This document shows, in pieces, positions 16,416 through 26,700 of a stretch of DNA of 47,437 nt. The notes under the pieces were generated by a model. It saw only the letters and a list, made by a program, of their open reading frames with translations. It had not been told where the DNA came from and searched no databases. Position 1 is the first letter of the stretch; the number at the start of each line of letters is the position of its first letter. This stretch comes from Antarcticimicrobium sp. (GTDB taxonomy: Bacteria > Pseudomonadota > Alphaproteobacteria > Rhodobacterales > Rhodobacteraceae): the NCBI RefSeq assembly GCF_029212575.1, contig NZ_JARGPK010000012.1:1-47437 (forward strand), written 5' to 3'. The translations under genes were made by a program, and so were the position numbers.

Positions 16416-17333
16416 CTATCCGTCCCCGACTTCGATTCGGTCGTCGTCCGGGCGTTGAGAGGCCGCCTCGAAGCCGCCGATGATGTCGAGAAGCTCGGCG
16501 GTGATGACCGCCTGGCGCTGCTGGTTGTGGGTCCGGTGCAGGTCCTCGATCCGGTCGCCGATGCTCTTGTCCGCCGCCTGCATCGCCGACAGGCGTTCGG
16601 CGTGTTCGGCGGCGTGTGACTGAATCACCGCGCCGATGACCCGGGCCAGCAGCACCTGCCGGATCAGGGCGCGGGTCACGTCATTGGCCGGGCCGAACCG
16701 CACCGGCAACCGGCGCGACGGCCAGCGGCGCGCGCGCAGCCCGGCCAGCCAGTCGGGCGCGATGGGAAGCAGCGGCACCTCGACCGGCTGGCTGATCTGC
16801 GGCCCGCCGATGCGCTGGTGGAACAGCAGCAACCGGGTGGCCCCGTCCTGCGACCGCCAGCGATCCAGCAGGGTCAGAACGCGGCCGACCGTGGCGGGCA
16901 GCGCCTCGATCGTCGCCGGAGCCTCTTCGAGATGCGCCGGGGCCCCCGCCTCGGCCTGCCAGCTCGCCCCGGCGCGGGTGCCGATCACCATGGTCCGCCG
17001 GTCGCCGGTGCCGATCCCCTGCTCCGCAAGACGCTCCAGCGCAAAGCCCACGAGACGCTCGTTGAACCCGCCGCAGAGCCCGATTTCCGAGCCGATGAGA
17101 ACGACGCCCACGCGCCCGCCTTCTTCGCCGCCGGGCCAGAGGCCGCTCTCGGGGGCGTCGTGCAGCGCCGCCTGCAGTCCCAGTTCAACCGTTTCAAGAT
17201 AGTGCCGCATCGCCCGTTCGGCGACCTCGTGGCGGCGGATGCCCACCGCCGAGATCGCCTTCATCGTGCGCACCACCGATTGCAGGTCATGGGCGACCTC
17301 GATGTGACGGCTCAGATCCTCAAGCGTTTCCAT
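16416..17333 (-). CDS. atpG: N-type ATPase subunit gamma
   Basis: A 305-residue gamma subunit, the central rotor shaft. The start METLEDLSRHIEVAHDLQSVVRTMKAIS and the C-terminal helix (DKSIGDRIEDLHRTHNQQRQAVITAELLDIIGG) form the coiled coil inside the alpha/beta ring. The conserved GLCGGFN turn is present. It overlaps atpA by 14 bases and is the last gene of the operon. The open frame extends upstream to 17420, but those codons lie inside atpA and do not resemble gamma. Confidence 0.88.
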   Translation of the reverse strand: METLEDLSRHIEVAHDLQSVVRTMKAISAVGIRRHEVAERAMRHYLETVELGLQAALHDAPESGLWPGGEEGGRVGVVLIGSEIGLCGGFNERLVGFALERLAEQGIGTGDRRTMVIGTRAGASWQAEAGAPAHLEEAPATIEALPATVGRVLTLLDRWRSQDGATRLLLFHQRIGGPQISQPVEVPLLPIAPDWLAGLRARRWPSRRLPVRFGPANDVTRALIRQVLLARVIGAVIQSHAAEHAERLSAMQAADKSIGDRIEDLHRTHNQQRQAVITAELLDIIGGFEAASQRPDDDRIEVGDG

Positions 17334-18834
17334 CCTGCACCCCGTCCAGCGCCGCGCGGATCGCGTCGAGGATCGCTTCGCGCCGCGCCCCTTCGAGCGG
17401 CAGGCCCCGGGCGATCTCATCCGCCGCCGGCAGATCGGTGACCGCCGCCCGCACCGCGTCGCCGACGGCGGGAAAGACCGACAGCGCGATATCGTCCAGC
17501 AGCCCCTCGGAGACCGCCAGCAAAAGCGCGATCTGCTGCGCCAACGGGATCGGCGCGCCCTCGTCCTGTTTCAGCGCCTCGCGCACGGCGCGGCCCCGGT
17601 CGAGCTGGGCGCGGGTATCGTCATCCAGCCGGGCGCCGAAGCGGGCAAAGGATTCAAGCTCCTCGAACTGCGCATAGGCCAGCTTCAGAGGCCCGGCCAC
17701 GGCGCGGAATGCGGCAAGCTGCGCCTTGCCCCCCACCCGCGAGACCGAGCGCCCGACATCCACCGCCGGAAGCTGGCCGCGCCGGAACAGCGCCGGCGAG
17801 AGATAGATCTGCCCGTCGGTGATCGAGATCAGGTTGGTCGGGAGATAGGCCGAGAGGTTCTGCGCCTGGGTCTCGACGATGGGCAGCGCGGTGAGCGAGC
17901 CGCCCCCGGCGGCCTCGCACAGTTGCGTCGAGCGTTCCAGCAGCCGCGAATGCAGGTAGAAGATATCGCCGGGATAGGCCTCGCGCCCCGGCGGGCGGCG
18001 CAGCAGCAGCGACAACTCGCGATAGGCGCGGGCGTGGCGGGTGAGGTCGTCATAGACGATCAGCACATCGCGACCGGCGCGCATGAACCCCTCGGCGATG
18101 GTGGTCGCCGCATAGGGGGCGACGTATTGCAGCCCTGCCGGGTCCTCGCCCCCCGCCACCACGACGACGCAATTGTCCATCGCACCCGCCGCGCGCAGCC
18201 GCGCGATCACCCGCGCGGTGGCATCGCCGCGCTGGCCGATGGCGCAATAGATCGAGATCACCTCGCCGCCGACGTGGTTGAGGATGGTGTCCACCGCCAC
18301 CGCCGTCTTGCCGGTCTGGCGGTCGCCCAAGATCAACTCGCGCTGGCCGCGCCCGATCGGCACCAGCGCATCGACCGCCTTGATCCCGGTCTGGAGCGGC
18401 CGGGTCACCGGCGCGCGTTCGATGATCGCCGCGGCCGGCGCCTCGATCGGCGCCAGCCGGTCCGCCACCACCGGCGGACCATCGTCCAGCGCCACGCCAA
18501 AGGGGTCGATGACGCGTCCGAGCAGTCCCTCGCCAACTGGCACCGAGGCAACCCGGCCGCTGCGCCGCGCCGCCTGCCCCGGGCGCAAGCCTAGCGGATC
18601 GCGCATCAGCACGACCCCGGCCCGTCCTGGCGCCAGATCCAGCGCCAGGCCGCGCGCGCCGCCGTCGAAGTCGATCACTTCTTCCGACATCCCCTCCTGA
18701 AGGCCGTCGACCTCGACCACGCCGTGCAGCACGCGCGACACCTGCCCGCGTTCCTGCCGCGACAGCGTGGCGGGGCGCGCGGCCTCCTGGTCGATGCGGT
18801 CGAAAAGATCGTCTGCCAGCCGCTTCAGCGTCAT
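17320..18834 (-). CDS. atpA: N-type ATPase subunit alpha
   Basis: A 504-residue F1 alpha subunit, the non-catalytic nucleotide-binding hexamer member. The P-loop is GDRQTGKT at residues 170-177, and the C-terminal half contains the conserved PTNLISITDGQIYLSPALFRRGQLPAVDVGRSVSRVGG region in pieces. The N-terminus is short and divergent compared with housekeeping AtpA, as usual for N-ATPases. It starts at 18834 with a four-base ATGA overlap with atpF. Confidence 0.93.
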   Translation of the reverse strand: MTLKRLADDLFDRIDQEAARPATLSRQERGQVSRVLHGVVEVDGLQEGMSEEVIDFDGGARGLALDLAPGRAGVVLMRDPLGLRPGQAARRSGRVASVPVGEGLLGRVIDPFGVALDDGPPVVADRLAPIEAPAAAIIERAPVTRPLQTGIKAVDALVPIGRGQRELILGDRQTGKTAVAVDTILNHVGGEVISIYCAIGQRGDATARVIARLRAAGAMDNCVVVVAGGEDPAGLQYVAPYAATTIAEGFMRAGRDVLIVYDDLTRHARAYRELSLLLRRPPGREAYPGDIFYLHSRLLERSTQLCEAAGGGSLTALPIVETQAQNLSAYLPTNLISITDGQIYLSPALFRRGQLPAVDVGRSVSRVGGKAQLAAFRAVAGPLKLAYAQFEELESFARFGARLDDDTRAQLDRGRAVREALKQDEGAPIPLAQQIALLLAVSEGLLDDIALSVFPAVGDAVRAAVTDLPAADEIARGLPLEGARREAILDAIRAALDGVQDGNA

Positions 18835-19604
18835 GCGTCCTCCTGCGCGCCGGCCGTTTCGAGCGCGGCGGACACCTCCTCGGAAAAGCGATCCAGATGT
18901 TCGGCGACGGTCCAGCCCACGTGCTGCGCGCCCAGCCGCAGCACCACTCCGCAGGACAGGTCGGCATCCTCGGCAAAGACCGGCGTCACCGGCCTGCCCA
19001 GCAGATCGCCCACCGCCGCCGCCACCGCGTTTCGCGCGGTCGGGGTGAGCGGCAGGGACGACAGGATTTCCGGCGCTGTGCCGCGATCCGCGGCCTGACG
19101 CATCCGGTCGCGGTCCTCGGCACGCAATCCTGACAGGCGTGCGGCAAAGGTATGCGCCATGCGGTCGATGAGGTCCTGGTCGGCCATTTCGGACAGGATG
19201 GTACGCGCCATGATCACGAAGCTATCGCCAGCGCGGCGCCGCAGACGGTCGAGAAAGGCGGATTTCTCCGCCTCGATCTGCGCCCGCCAGGTTGCCCGCT
19301 GGGTCGTGACCTCGGCCTTGGCGGCGTCGATCAGCGCGCTCCGCCGGGCGTCGGCCTCTTCCTCGGCGCGCTGCAACCGATCATGGCGCGCCTGCTCCAG
19401 CGCATGGATGGCGGCGCGGTGTTCCTCGGCGGCGGCCTCGGCACTGGCGCGGGCGGCCTCAGCCTCGGTCAGGCGCTGCGTCACGGCCTCCTGCCGGGCC
19501 TTCAGGGCCCGCGCCAGCGGGCGGTAGAGCACCCAGCGCAACAGCAGCACCAGAACCAGGAAGTTCACGATCTGGGCGGTGACCGTGAGCCAGTCGATCT
19601 GCAC
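18831..19604 (-). CDS. atpF: N-type ATPase subunit b, extended
   Basis: A 257-residue b subunit, long for the family (about 160). One N-terminal membrane helix (VTAQIVNFLVLVLLLRWVLY) is followed by a long Ala/Glu/Arg coiled coil to about residue 150. An extra C-terminal domain follows, with CGVVLRLGAQHVGW resembling the end of subunit delta. Since the operon has no atpH, this extension probably replaces delta in the stator; that is inference. It begins three bases after the atpE stop. Confidence 0.88.
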   Translation of the reverse strand: MQIDWLTVTAQIVNFLVLVLLLRWVLYRPLARALKARQEAVTQRLTEAEAARASAEAAAEEHRAAIHALEQARHDRLQRAEEEADARRSALIDAAKAEVTTQRATWRAQIEAEKSAFLDRLRRRAGDSFVIMARTILSEMADQDLIDRMAHTFAARLSGLRAEDRDRMRQAADRGTAPEILSSLPLTPTARNAVAAAVGDLLGRPVTPVFAEDADLSCGVVLRLGAQHVGWTVAEHLDRFSEEVSAALETAGAQEDA

Positions 19605-19607
19605 CGT

Positions 19608-19898
19608 TCAGCCCCCCGCGCCCGGTGCGGCGGCCTCGATCGCCCAGGTCCAGAACGGATTGGCGAACAGCAGAATCATCGCGATCACGAAACAGTAAAT
19701 CGCGGTCGATTCGATCATCGCCAGGCTGACGAACAGCGTGCGGGTGATGGTATTGGCCTCGTCCGGCTGCTGGGCGATGGCCTGCAATGCCTGGGCGGCG
19801 GCACGGGCCTCGCCCAAAGCCGGGCCGATCGAGCCGATGGCGATGGTGATCCCGGCGGTGAAGATCGAGACGGCGGCAATCAGGGTCAGCGCGTCCAT
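19608..19898 (-). CDS. atpE: N-type ATPase subunit c
   Basis: A 96-residue hairpin of two membrane helices forming the rotor ring. Helix 1 contains GSIGPALGEARAA with a carboxylate at E30, where typical Na+-type c subunits have Gln. Helix 2 carries the ion-binding E63 within IESTAIY, that is E63-S64-T65-x2-Y68, the sodium-type ligand pattern. N-ATPases are known for this pair of carboxylates. Whether the ring moves Na+ or H+ cannot be settled from sequence. Confidence 0.93.
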   Translation of the reverse strand: MDALTLIAAVSIFTAGITIAIGSIGPALGEARAAAQALQAIAQQPDEANTITRTLFVSLAMIESTAIYCFVIAMILLFANPFWTWAIEAAAPGAGG

Positions 19899-19926
19899 TC
19901 AGCCTGTCCTTTCGCGTAGGGGCGCG

Positions 19927-20652
19927 TCATGCGCCGGTTTCCTTGTCGGGGGTGAGATCCTCGGCCGCGCCCGGTTCGGCGCCGCTGGCCGAGGCGATGT
20001 AGACCATGGCCAGCACGGCGAGGATATAGGCCTGGATCACCCCGGTGAGCAGGCCCAGAAGTTGCAGCAGCACCGGAAAGAAGAACGGCACCACCGCCAG
20101 CAACACGGCGACGATGACCGTGCCGCTCATCACGTTGCCGTAAAGCCGCACCGCCAGCGCCACGGTGCGCGAAAGCTCTCCGATCAGGTTGAAGGGCGCC
20201 ATCAGCGGGGTGGGCTGGAAATAACGGCGCAGGTAGCCCAGCACCCCGTTGTCGACGATACCATAGATCGGCACCGCCACCAGCACGCAGAGCGCCAGAG
20301 CCACCGTGGTCGAGAGCGATCCGGTCGGCGACATGAAGCCGGGGATCACCCCCATAAGGTTGGCCACCAGGGTGAACAGGAACAGCGTGCCGATGAAGGG
20401 CATGTAACGGGCGGGATCGCCGCCGCCGATCTCGCGGATGTGGTTGCGGATCATCCCGATCACCAGCTCCACCGCGATGCGCCAGCGCGACACCGGCGCC
20501 GAGGGGCCGATGCCCCAGGTGGCGAGACGGCCGCCGATGACGAGAACCGCCATCACGATCCAGGTGTTGACGATGGTGACCGGGACCGGCCATTCGCCCC
20601 AGGCCCCCAGCGGCAGGGTGAAGACGATCTGGCTGTCGGGCGTGATCTGCAT
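19927..20652 (-). CDS. atpB: N-type ATPase subunit a
   Basis: A 241-residue membrane stator subunit forming the ion half-channels. The essential arginine lies in LAVRLYGNVMSG, and the last helix has the conserved GVIQAYILAVLAMVYI with its glutamine. FNLIGELSRTVAL precedes it. The start MQITPDSQIVF at 20652 is chosen because upstream codons fall in the atpR region and are Arg-rich shadow sequence. Four bases separate it from atpR. Confidence 0.92.
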   Translation of the reverse strand: MQITPDSQIVFTLPLGAWGEWPVPVTIVNTWIVMAVLVIGGRLATWGIGPSAPVSRWRIAVELVIGMIRNHIREIGGGDPARYMPFIGTLFLFTLVANLMGVIPGFMSPTGSLSTTVALALCVLVAVPIYGIVDNGVLGYLRRYFQPTPLMAPFNLIGELSRTVALAVRLYGNVMSGTVIVAVLLAVVPFFFPVLLQLLGLLTGVIQAYILAVLAMVYIASASGAEPGAAEDLTPDKETGA

Positions 20653-20656
20653 CGGC

Positions 20657-20941
20657 CTACTCCTCTCGCGCGCGGCGCACCGCGAGGATGCGGACCGCCG
20701 TGAATCCGGCCAGCGCGGCGATGAGCGCCGCCGCCGGTTGCCCGGCAAGCGCCATCAGCCCGGCAAACCCGGCGAGAACCGCGGCGAGCCGCAGGATCGC
20801 GCCGCCGACCAGCGCCAGCGCCCCCGCCCCGTCCGGCCCCAGCCGGGCGGCAGAGCGCCAGAGCCAGAACATGTGCAGCGCACCCAGCGCCGCGCCGGTC
20901 AGCCCGCCCAGCGCAAGATCGATCAGGATCTCAAGGCTCAT
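20657..20941 (-). CDS. atpR: N-type ATPase accessory protein AtpR
   Basis: A 94-residue protein with three predicted membrane helices. It starts MSLEILIDLALGGLTGAALG, followed by HMFWLWRSAARL. AtpR is found only in N-ATPase operons, always between atpQ and atpB, and was proposed to help c-ring/a-subunit assembly. It overlaps atpQ by four bases (ATGA). Confidence 0.85.
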   Translation of the reverse strand: MSLEILIDLALGGLTGAALGALHMFWLWRSAARLGPDGAGALALVGGAILRLAAVLAGFAGLMALAGQPAAALIAALAGFTAVRILAVRRAREE

Positions 20942-21266
20942 CCCCGGCCCCCTTTGCCATCATCCGCAGCGCCATCGGCGCGCAGCCCGGTGCGGCGCAC
21001 CCACCACCAGGCATTGAGAGAGCCCAGCGCCACCCCGGCCAGCAGCCCCATGATGGTCCAGGACGGACCATCGGCAAACCGCGCATCGAGCCAGCGGCCC
21101 AGCGCCACCCCCGCCAGCGTCGGCACCGCCACGGCCCAACCCACCAGCCCGAACATGCCGACCCCGAACCAGACGGTGTGGCGCCCCTCGGTCGCGGCGC
21201 GGGCGTGCTGGTCGGCCTTGCGGGCAATCGTCCGCTCCAGCGTGTCGGCCTCGCCATCGGGGCGCG

Positions 21267-21270
<4 letters not shown>
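20938..21270 (-). CDS. atpQ: N-type ATPase accessory protein AtpQ (AtpI-like)
   Basis: A 110-residue protein with a charged N-terminal segment of about 32 residues and two membrane helices (FGVGMFGLVGWAVAVPTLAG and TIMGLLAGVALGSLNAWWWV). It resembles AtpI/AtpQ, a probable c-ring assembly factor. It overlaps atpC by four bases (ATGA) and is followed by atpR with a further four-base overlap. Confidence 0.85.
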
Positions 21271-23164
<1,894 letters not shown>

Positions 23165-23196
23165 TCAAACAGGGATCGGAGGTGAAATCCAGACCC

Positions 23197-23218
23197 GTTT
23201 TGCCGCAGTGCGGAAAAC
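23197..23218. promoter_or_regulatory. Near-palindrome GTTTTgCCGCA-G-TGCGGAAAAC between atpD and gdhA
   Basis: In the 229-bp divergent intergenic region (23102-23330) the segment reads GTTTT-G-CCGCA-G-TGCGG-AAAAC: two 10-base arms, one carrying a single extra G. It is the most obvious operator candidate for the N-ATPase operon, for gdhA, or for both. No clear -35/-10 pair could be fixed by eye. Confidence 0.4.
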
Positions 23219-23330
23219 CGGCGCGGCCATCAATCCGCAACGCATCGAATGGCGCAATGGACCGCGCGGTCAACTTCGCCTAACACGTAAGGGAACCACC
23301 CAGGCGATTTGGCGAGGGAGTGACCAGGCG

Positions 23331-24629
23331 ATGACGACCGAAGTGGCTGTTCAGCAGGCGGCGGAACCCGCAGGGATGTTTGAGACCGCGCGAAACAACC
23401 TGCGTATCGCCTGCGAAAAGCTCAACATCCATCCCGATGTCTTCGAGGAACTGCAATCGCCGCGCGAGACGCTGGCGGTCACCCTGCTGATCCGGATGGA
23501 CGATGGCAGCCGCCGCGCCTTCAAGGCCTGGCGCTGCCGGTACAACGACCGGCGCGGCCCGACCAAGGGCGGGGTGCGGTTCCATCCCAACGTGTCGCTC
23601 GACGAGATCGAAACGCTGGCCTTCTGGATGACGTTCAAATGCGCGGTGGCGAATCTGCCCTTCGGCGGCGGCAAGGGGGGCGTCTGCGTCGATACCAAAA
23701 AGTTGTCAGCGACCGAGCTGGAGCGGCTGAGCCGCGCCTATATCGAGGCCTTCTCGTCCTTCATCGGGCCGGATCGGGATATCCTGGCGCCGGACATGTA
23801 CACCAATGGCATCGTCATCGCCTGGATGTCGGACGAATACGCCTCGATCACCGGCGAACCGTTGCCGACCGCGATCACCGGCAAGCCGATCGCCTTTGGC
23901 GGCACCGCCGGGCGCACCGATGCCACCGCGCGCGGCGGCTACCTGGCCCTGCGCCACCTGGAAAGCTCGCTCAACCTCGACCCGGAAAAGGCGACCGTTG
24001 CGATCCAGGGCTTCGGCAACGTCGGCTATCACTGTGCCAAGCTGCTGCACGCGGACGGCTACAAGATCGTGGCGGTAAGCGATTCCAGCGGCGCGATCCA
24101 CGATCCCGACGGGCTCGATCCGCTGGCGGTGATGGAGCACAAGCATTCCAACCACGGCGTCACCGGCGCCAAGGGCCACGGCAAGACCCGCAAGATCTCG
24201 AACGAAGAGTTGCTGGAACTGGACTGCGACGTGCTGGTGCCCGCCGCGCTGGAGCGCCAGATCACCGCGGAGAACGCGGGCCGGATCCGGGCGCCGATCA
24301 TCCTGGAGATGGCCAACGGCCCGGTCTCCGCCGACGCCGATGCCATCCTGACCGAGGCCGGCTGCGTGATCATTCCCGATATCCTGGCCAATTCGGGCGG
24401 CGTCACCGTCTCGCATCTGGAATGGGTGCAGAACCGCTCCGGGTTCTACTGGGACGGCTCGCGGGTGCGCGACCATCTGAAAACCACGATGGCGACCGAG
24501 ACCCAGGCGGTCTGGGCGCTGCACACCGAGCTGAACCTGTCGATGCGCGAGGCGGCCTATGTCCACGGGCTGCGCCGGATCGCCGAATCCGTCGAGGCGC
24601 GCGGCACCCAGGCCTATTTCGAGCAGTAA
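23331..24629 (+). CDS. gdhA: Glutamate dehydrogenase (Glu/Leu/Phe/Val family)
   Basis: A 432-residue enzyme interconverting glutamate and 2-oxoglutarate plus ammonia. The catalytic region is PFGGGKGGV with the active-site lysine nearby, then the dimerisation part GPDRDILAPDMYTNG. The C-terminal Rossmann domain has GFGNVGYHCAKLL. Length fits the short hexameric NAD-type GDH. The start MTTEVAVQQ at 23331 is selected because family similarity begins soon after; the frame is open upstream to 22857, but that part overlaps atpD antisense. It links the amine-degrading modules on either side to ammonia handling. Confidence 0.93.
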   Translation: MTTEVAVQQAAEPAGMFETARNNLRIACEKLNIHPDVFEELQSPRETLAVTLLIRMDDGSRRAFKAWRCRYNDRRGPTKGGVRFHPNVSLDEIETLAFWMTFKCAVANLPFGGGKGGVCVDTKKLSATELERLSRAYIEAFSSFIGPDRDILAPDMYTNGIVIAWMSDEYASITGEPLPTAITGKPIAFGGTAGRTDATARGGYLALRHLESSLNLDPEKATVAIQGFGNVGYHCAKLLHADGYKIVAVSDSSGAIHDPDGLDPLAVMEHKHSNHGVTGAKGHGKTRKISNEELLELDCDVLVPAALERQITAENAGRIRAPIILEMANGPVSADADAILTEAGCVIIPDILANSGGVTVSHLEWVQNRSGFYWDGSRVRDHLKTTMATETQAVWALHTELNLSMREAAYVHGLRRIAESVEARGTQAYFEQ

Positions 24630-24651
24630 GGACCGCCGCGGCGCGCTGCCG

Positions 24652-24665
24652 CTTGCGCGCGCAAG
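24652..24665 (+). promoter_or_regulatory. Palindrome CTTGCGCGCGCAAG after gdhA
   Basis: A perfect 14-bp palindrome 22 bases after the gdhA stop codon. It has no T tract behind it. It may be the hairpin of a weak terminator or a protein site in front of luxR (start 24736). Confidence 0.35.
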
Positions 24666-24735
24666 TCGGCGATTGCCAGCCCAAGGTCTGCGCGCCTATG
24701 CTGGTGCGATGGGGTGACACGACCAAGGGCCGCAC

Positions 24736-25509
24736 ATGCAAGACCGCCTGTCCCGGGACATGCTTCTGGCGACCGCCATCCGCAGCATTGGCATGCCCGC
24801 GTTCATGCCCGAACTGACCGATTTCATGCGCACCGTCACCATGTTCCGCGGCATCTTCGTGGTGCGGCTGGCCGAGGACGGCAAGCCCGCGCATGTCTAT
24901 GACAACGTGCGCGCCGAGCGCCGGGCGGTGGTGGTGGACCGCTGGCTTGACGCCGCCTGGCACCTCGACCCCTTCGTGGCGGCGTTCCAAAAGGGGCTGA
25001 GCCGGCCGGTGATGCTGCTTGAGGACGTGGCGCCGGACCGGTTCTCGCAATCGCCCTATTATCACACCTATTACAAGTCGATCCGCCTGCGCGACGAGAT
25101 GGCGGTGTTTCTGCCGCTGGCCGATACGACGCTGTTCTTTTCGATCGGCCGGCTGGCCGGCGAGCGGCGGTTTTCGCGGCGCGACGTGAAACAGCTCGAG
25201 GCCGCGCATGACGTGCTGTCAGCGCTCTGCGAGCAGCATTTCGCCCGCGCCGCCCGATCTGCCGCAGCGGCCCCGGAGGGGGCCTCCTTTGCCACGCTGG
25301 CGGGCCGGATCGACAGCGGGCTGACCGACCGCGAAACCGAGATCGTGCGGCTGATCCTGCGCGGGCATTCCAGCCGCTCGGTGGCGATGCTGCTGGAGGT
25401 GAGCCCGGCCACGGTCAAGGTTCACCGCAAGAACATATACCGCAAGCTGGGGATCTCATCGCAGTCCGAGCTTTTTGCCCGGTTCCTGAGGATCGCCGAC
25501 ACCGGCTAG
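24736..25509 (+). CDS. LuxR-family transcriptional regulator
   Basis: A 257-residue regulator. The C-terminal GerE/LuxR helix-turn-helix spans about 196-250, opening LTDRETEIVRLILRGHSSRS and including VSPATVKVHRKNIYRKLGI. The N-terminal 180 residues are a PAS/GAF-like sensor without the acyl-homoserine-lactone-binding tryptophan/tyrosine pattern I would expect of a quorum-sensing LuxR, so it probably senses another ligand. It directly precedes a PotABCD operon, with CTACCCC/GGGGTAG dyads in between, which makes it the likely regulator of that transporter. Confidence 0.85.
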   Translation: MQDRLSRDMLLATAIRSIGMPAFMPELTDFMRTVTMFRGIFVVRLAEDGKPAHVYDNVRAERRAVVVDRWLDAAWHLDPFVAAFQKGLSRPVMLLEDVAPDRFSQSPYYHTYYKSIRLRDEMAVFLPLADTTLFFSIGRLAGERRFSRRDVKQLEAAHDVLSALCEQHFARAARSAAAAPEGASFATLAGRIDSGLTDRETEIVRLILRGHSSRSVAMLLEVSPATVKVHRKNIYRKLGISSQSELFARFLRIADTG

Positions 25510-25522
25510 GCGGGCGCTGCGC

Positions 25523-25542
25523 CCTACCCCTTTGGGGGTAGG
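25523..25542. promoter_or_regulatory. Operator candidate CCTACCCC-TTTG-GGGGTAGG
   Basis: A perfect inverted repeat of 8-bp arms with a 4-base spacer, in the gap between luxR and potA. The symmetry and length are typical for binding of a LuxR-type HTH dimer, and the regulator gene is adjacent. As RNA it could also form a short stem, but no T run follows. Confidence 0.6.
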
Positions 25543-25550
25543 CCCCGGAT

Positions 25551-25566
25551 TACCCCCCCGGAGGTA
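25551..25566. promoter_or_regulatory. Second, imperfect TACC...GGTA site
   Basis: TACCCCCCCGGAGGTA, centred 26 bases from the first dyad, has matching outer TACC/GGTA ends with a degenerate centre. It may be a second binding site in phase with the first, or part of the CCCCGGAGGTATTTT-type intergenic element common in roseobacters. Confidence 0.35.
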
Positions 25567-25638
25567 TTTTCCCGCCCCCGCCCGGCGCTTACGCTTTTTC
25601 GCAAGAGCCGCATGGAATCGGCCCTCCGGGAGACCCGC

Positions 25639-26700
25639 ATGATCGACATCGACAACGTGACAAAGCAGTTTGGCGAAGGGGCTGCGGCGGTGCAGGCGCT
25701 GCGGCGCGTGTCGCTGACGATCCCCGAGGCCAGCTTTTTCACCCTGCTGGGACCTTCGGGATGCGGCAAGACCACGCTGTTGCGGCTGATCGCGGGGTTC
25801 GAGCTGCCCACTGGGGGGGATATCCGCCTTGACGGCCAGTCGATCGGCCACCTGCCGCCGCATCACCGCCCGGTGAACACGGTGTTTCAAAGCTATGCGC
25901 TGTTTCCGCATATGACCGTGGCGCGCAACATCGGCTTCGGCCTCGAAATGCAGGGTCGCAAGCCGTCCGATGTTGCCGCGACCGTCAACAAAATGCTGAC
26001 GCTGGTGCGGATGGAGGAGTACGCCGCGCGCCGGGTCGATCAGCTTTCTGGCGGGCAGCAGCAGCGGGTGGCGCTGGCCCGTGCGCTGGCCCCGCATCCC
26101 AAGGTGCTGCTGCTGGACGAGCCGCTCTCGGCGCTCGATCTGAAGCTGCGCAAGCAGATGCAGGGCGAGTTGAAGCGGCTGCAGGCCGAGACCGGCATCA
26201 CCTTTGTCTTTGTCACCCACGATCAGGGCGAGGCGCTGGCGATGTCCGACCAGATCGCGGTGATGAGCGCCGGGGAGGTGCAGCAGGTGGGCAGCCCGGA
26301 GGCGATCTATACCCGGCCCCGGTCGGCGTTTGTCGCCGATTTCATCGGCGATACCAACATCGTGCCCGCGACGCTGCTGCGCTACGAGGGCGGTCGCGCG
26401 GTCATCCGTTTCGCGCAGGGGCCGGAGCTTTGCGCCAATGCCGCAAGCGACGCGCTGGCAGCGGGGCCGGTTCAGGTCGCCCTTCGGCCCGAGACGATCA
26501 CATTGACCGATGCAGCGGACCCTGCGGCGCTGATGTGCGGCACGGTGGCCGAAAGCACCTACCAGGGGGCGGCGACCCAGCTGACCGTGCGATTGGAGAC
26601 CGGGCCGGAGATCCGCGTCGAGGTGACCGATCCCCCCAGCCCCGGCGCGCGCGTGGGGATCGCCTGCGACGCCGCCATGCTGCAGGTTCTGGCCGACTGA
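25639..26700 (+). CDS. potA: Polyamine/amine ABC transporter ATP-binding protein
   Basis: A 353-residue ATPase. Walker A is GPSGCGKT at 38-45, the signature LSGGQQQR, Walker [13 protein letters not shown], and the H-loop [10 protein letters not shown]-terminal TOBE domain (residues about 270-350) is present, as in PotA/FbpC-type importers. The start at 25639 ([11 protein letters not shown]) has GGGAGA upstream; an ATG at 25612 gives nine extra residues but a poor ribosome-binding site. It is the first gene of potABCD, with a TGATG overlap to potB. Confidence 0.9.
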   Translation: MIDIDNVTKQFGEGAAAVQALRRVSLTIPEASFFTLLGPSGCGKTTLLRLIAGFELPTGGDIRLDGQSIGHLPPHHRPVNTVFQSYALFPHMTVARNIGFGLEMQGRKPSDVAATVNKMLTLVRMEEYAARRVDQLSGGQQQRVALARALAPHPKVLLLDEPLSALDLKLRKQMQGELKRLQAETGITFVFVTHDQGEALAMSDQIAVMSAGEVQQVGSPEAIYTRPRSAFVADFIGDTNIVPATLLRYEGGRAVIRFAQGPELCANAASDALAAGPVQVALRPETITLTDAADPAALMCGTVAESTYQGAATQLTVRLETGPEIRVEVTDPPSPGARVGIACDAAMLQVLAD

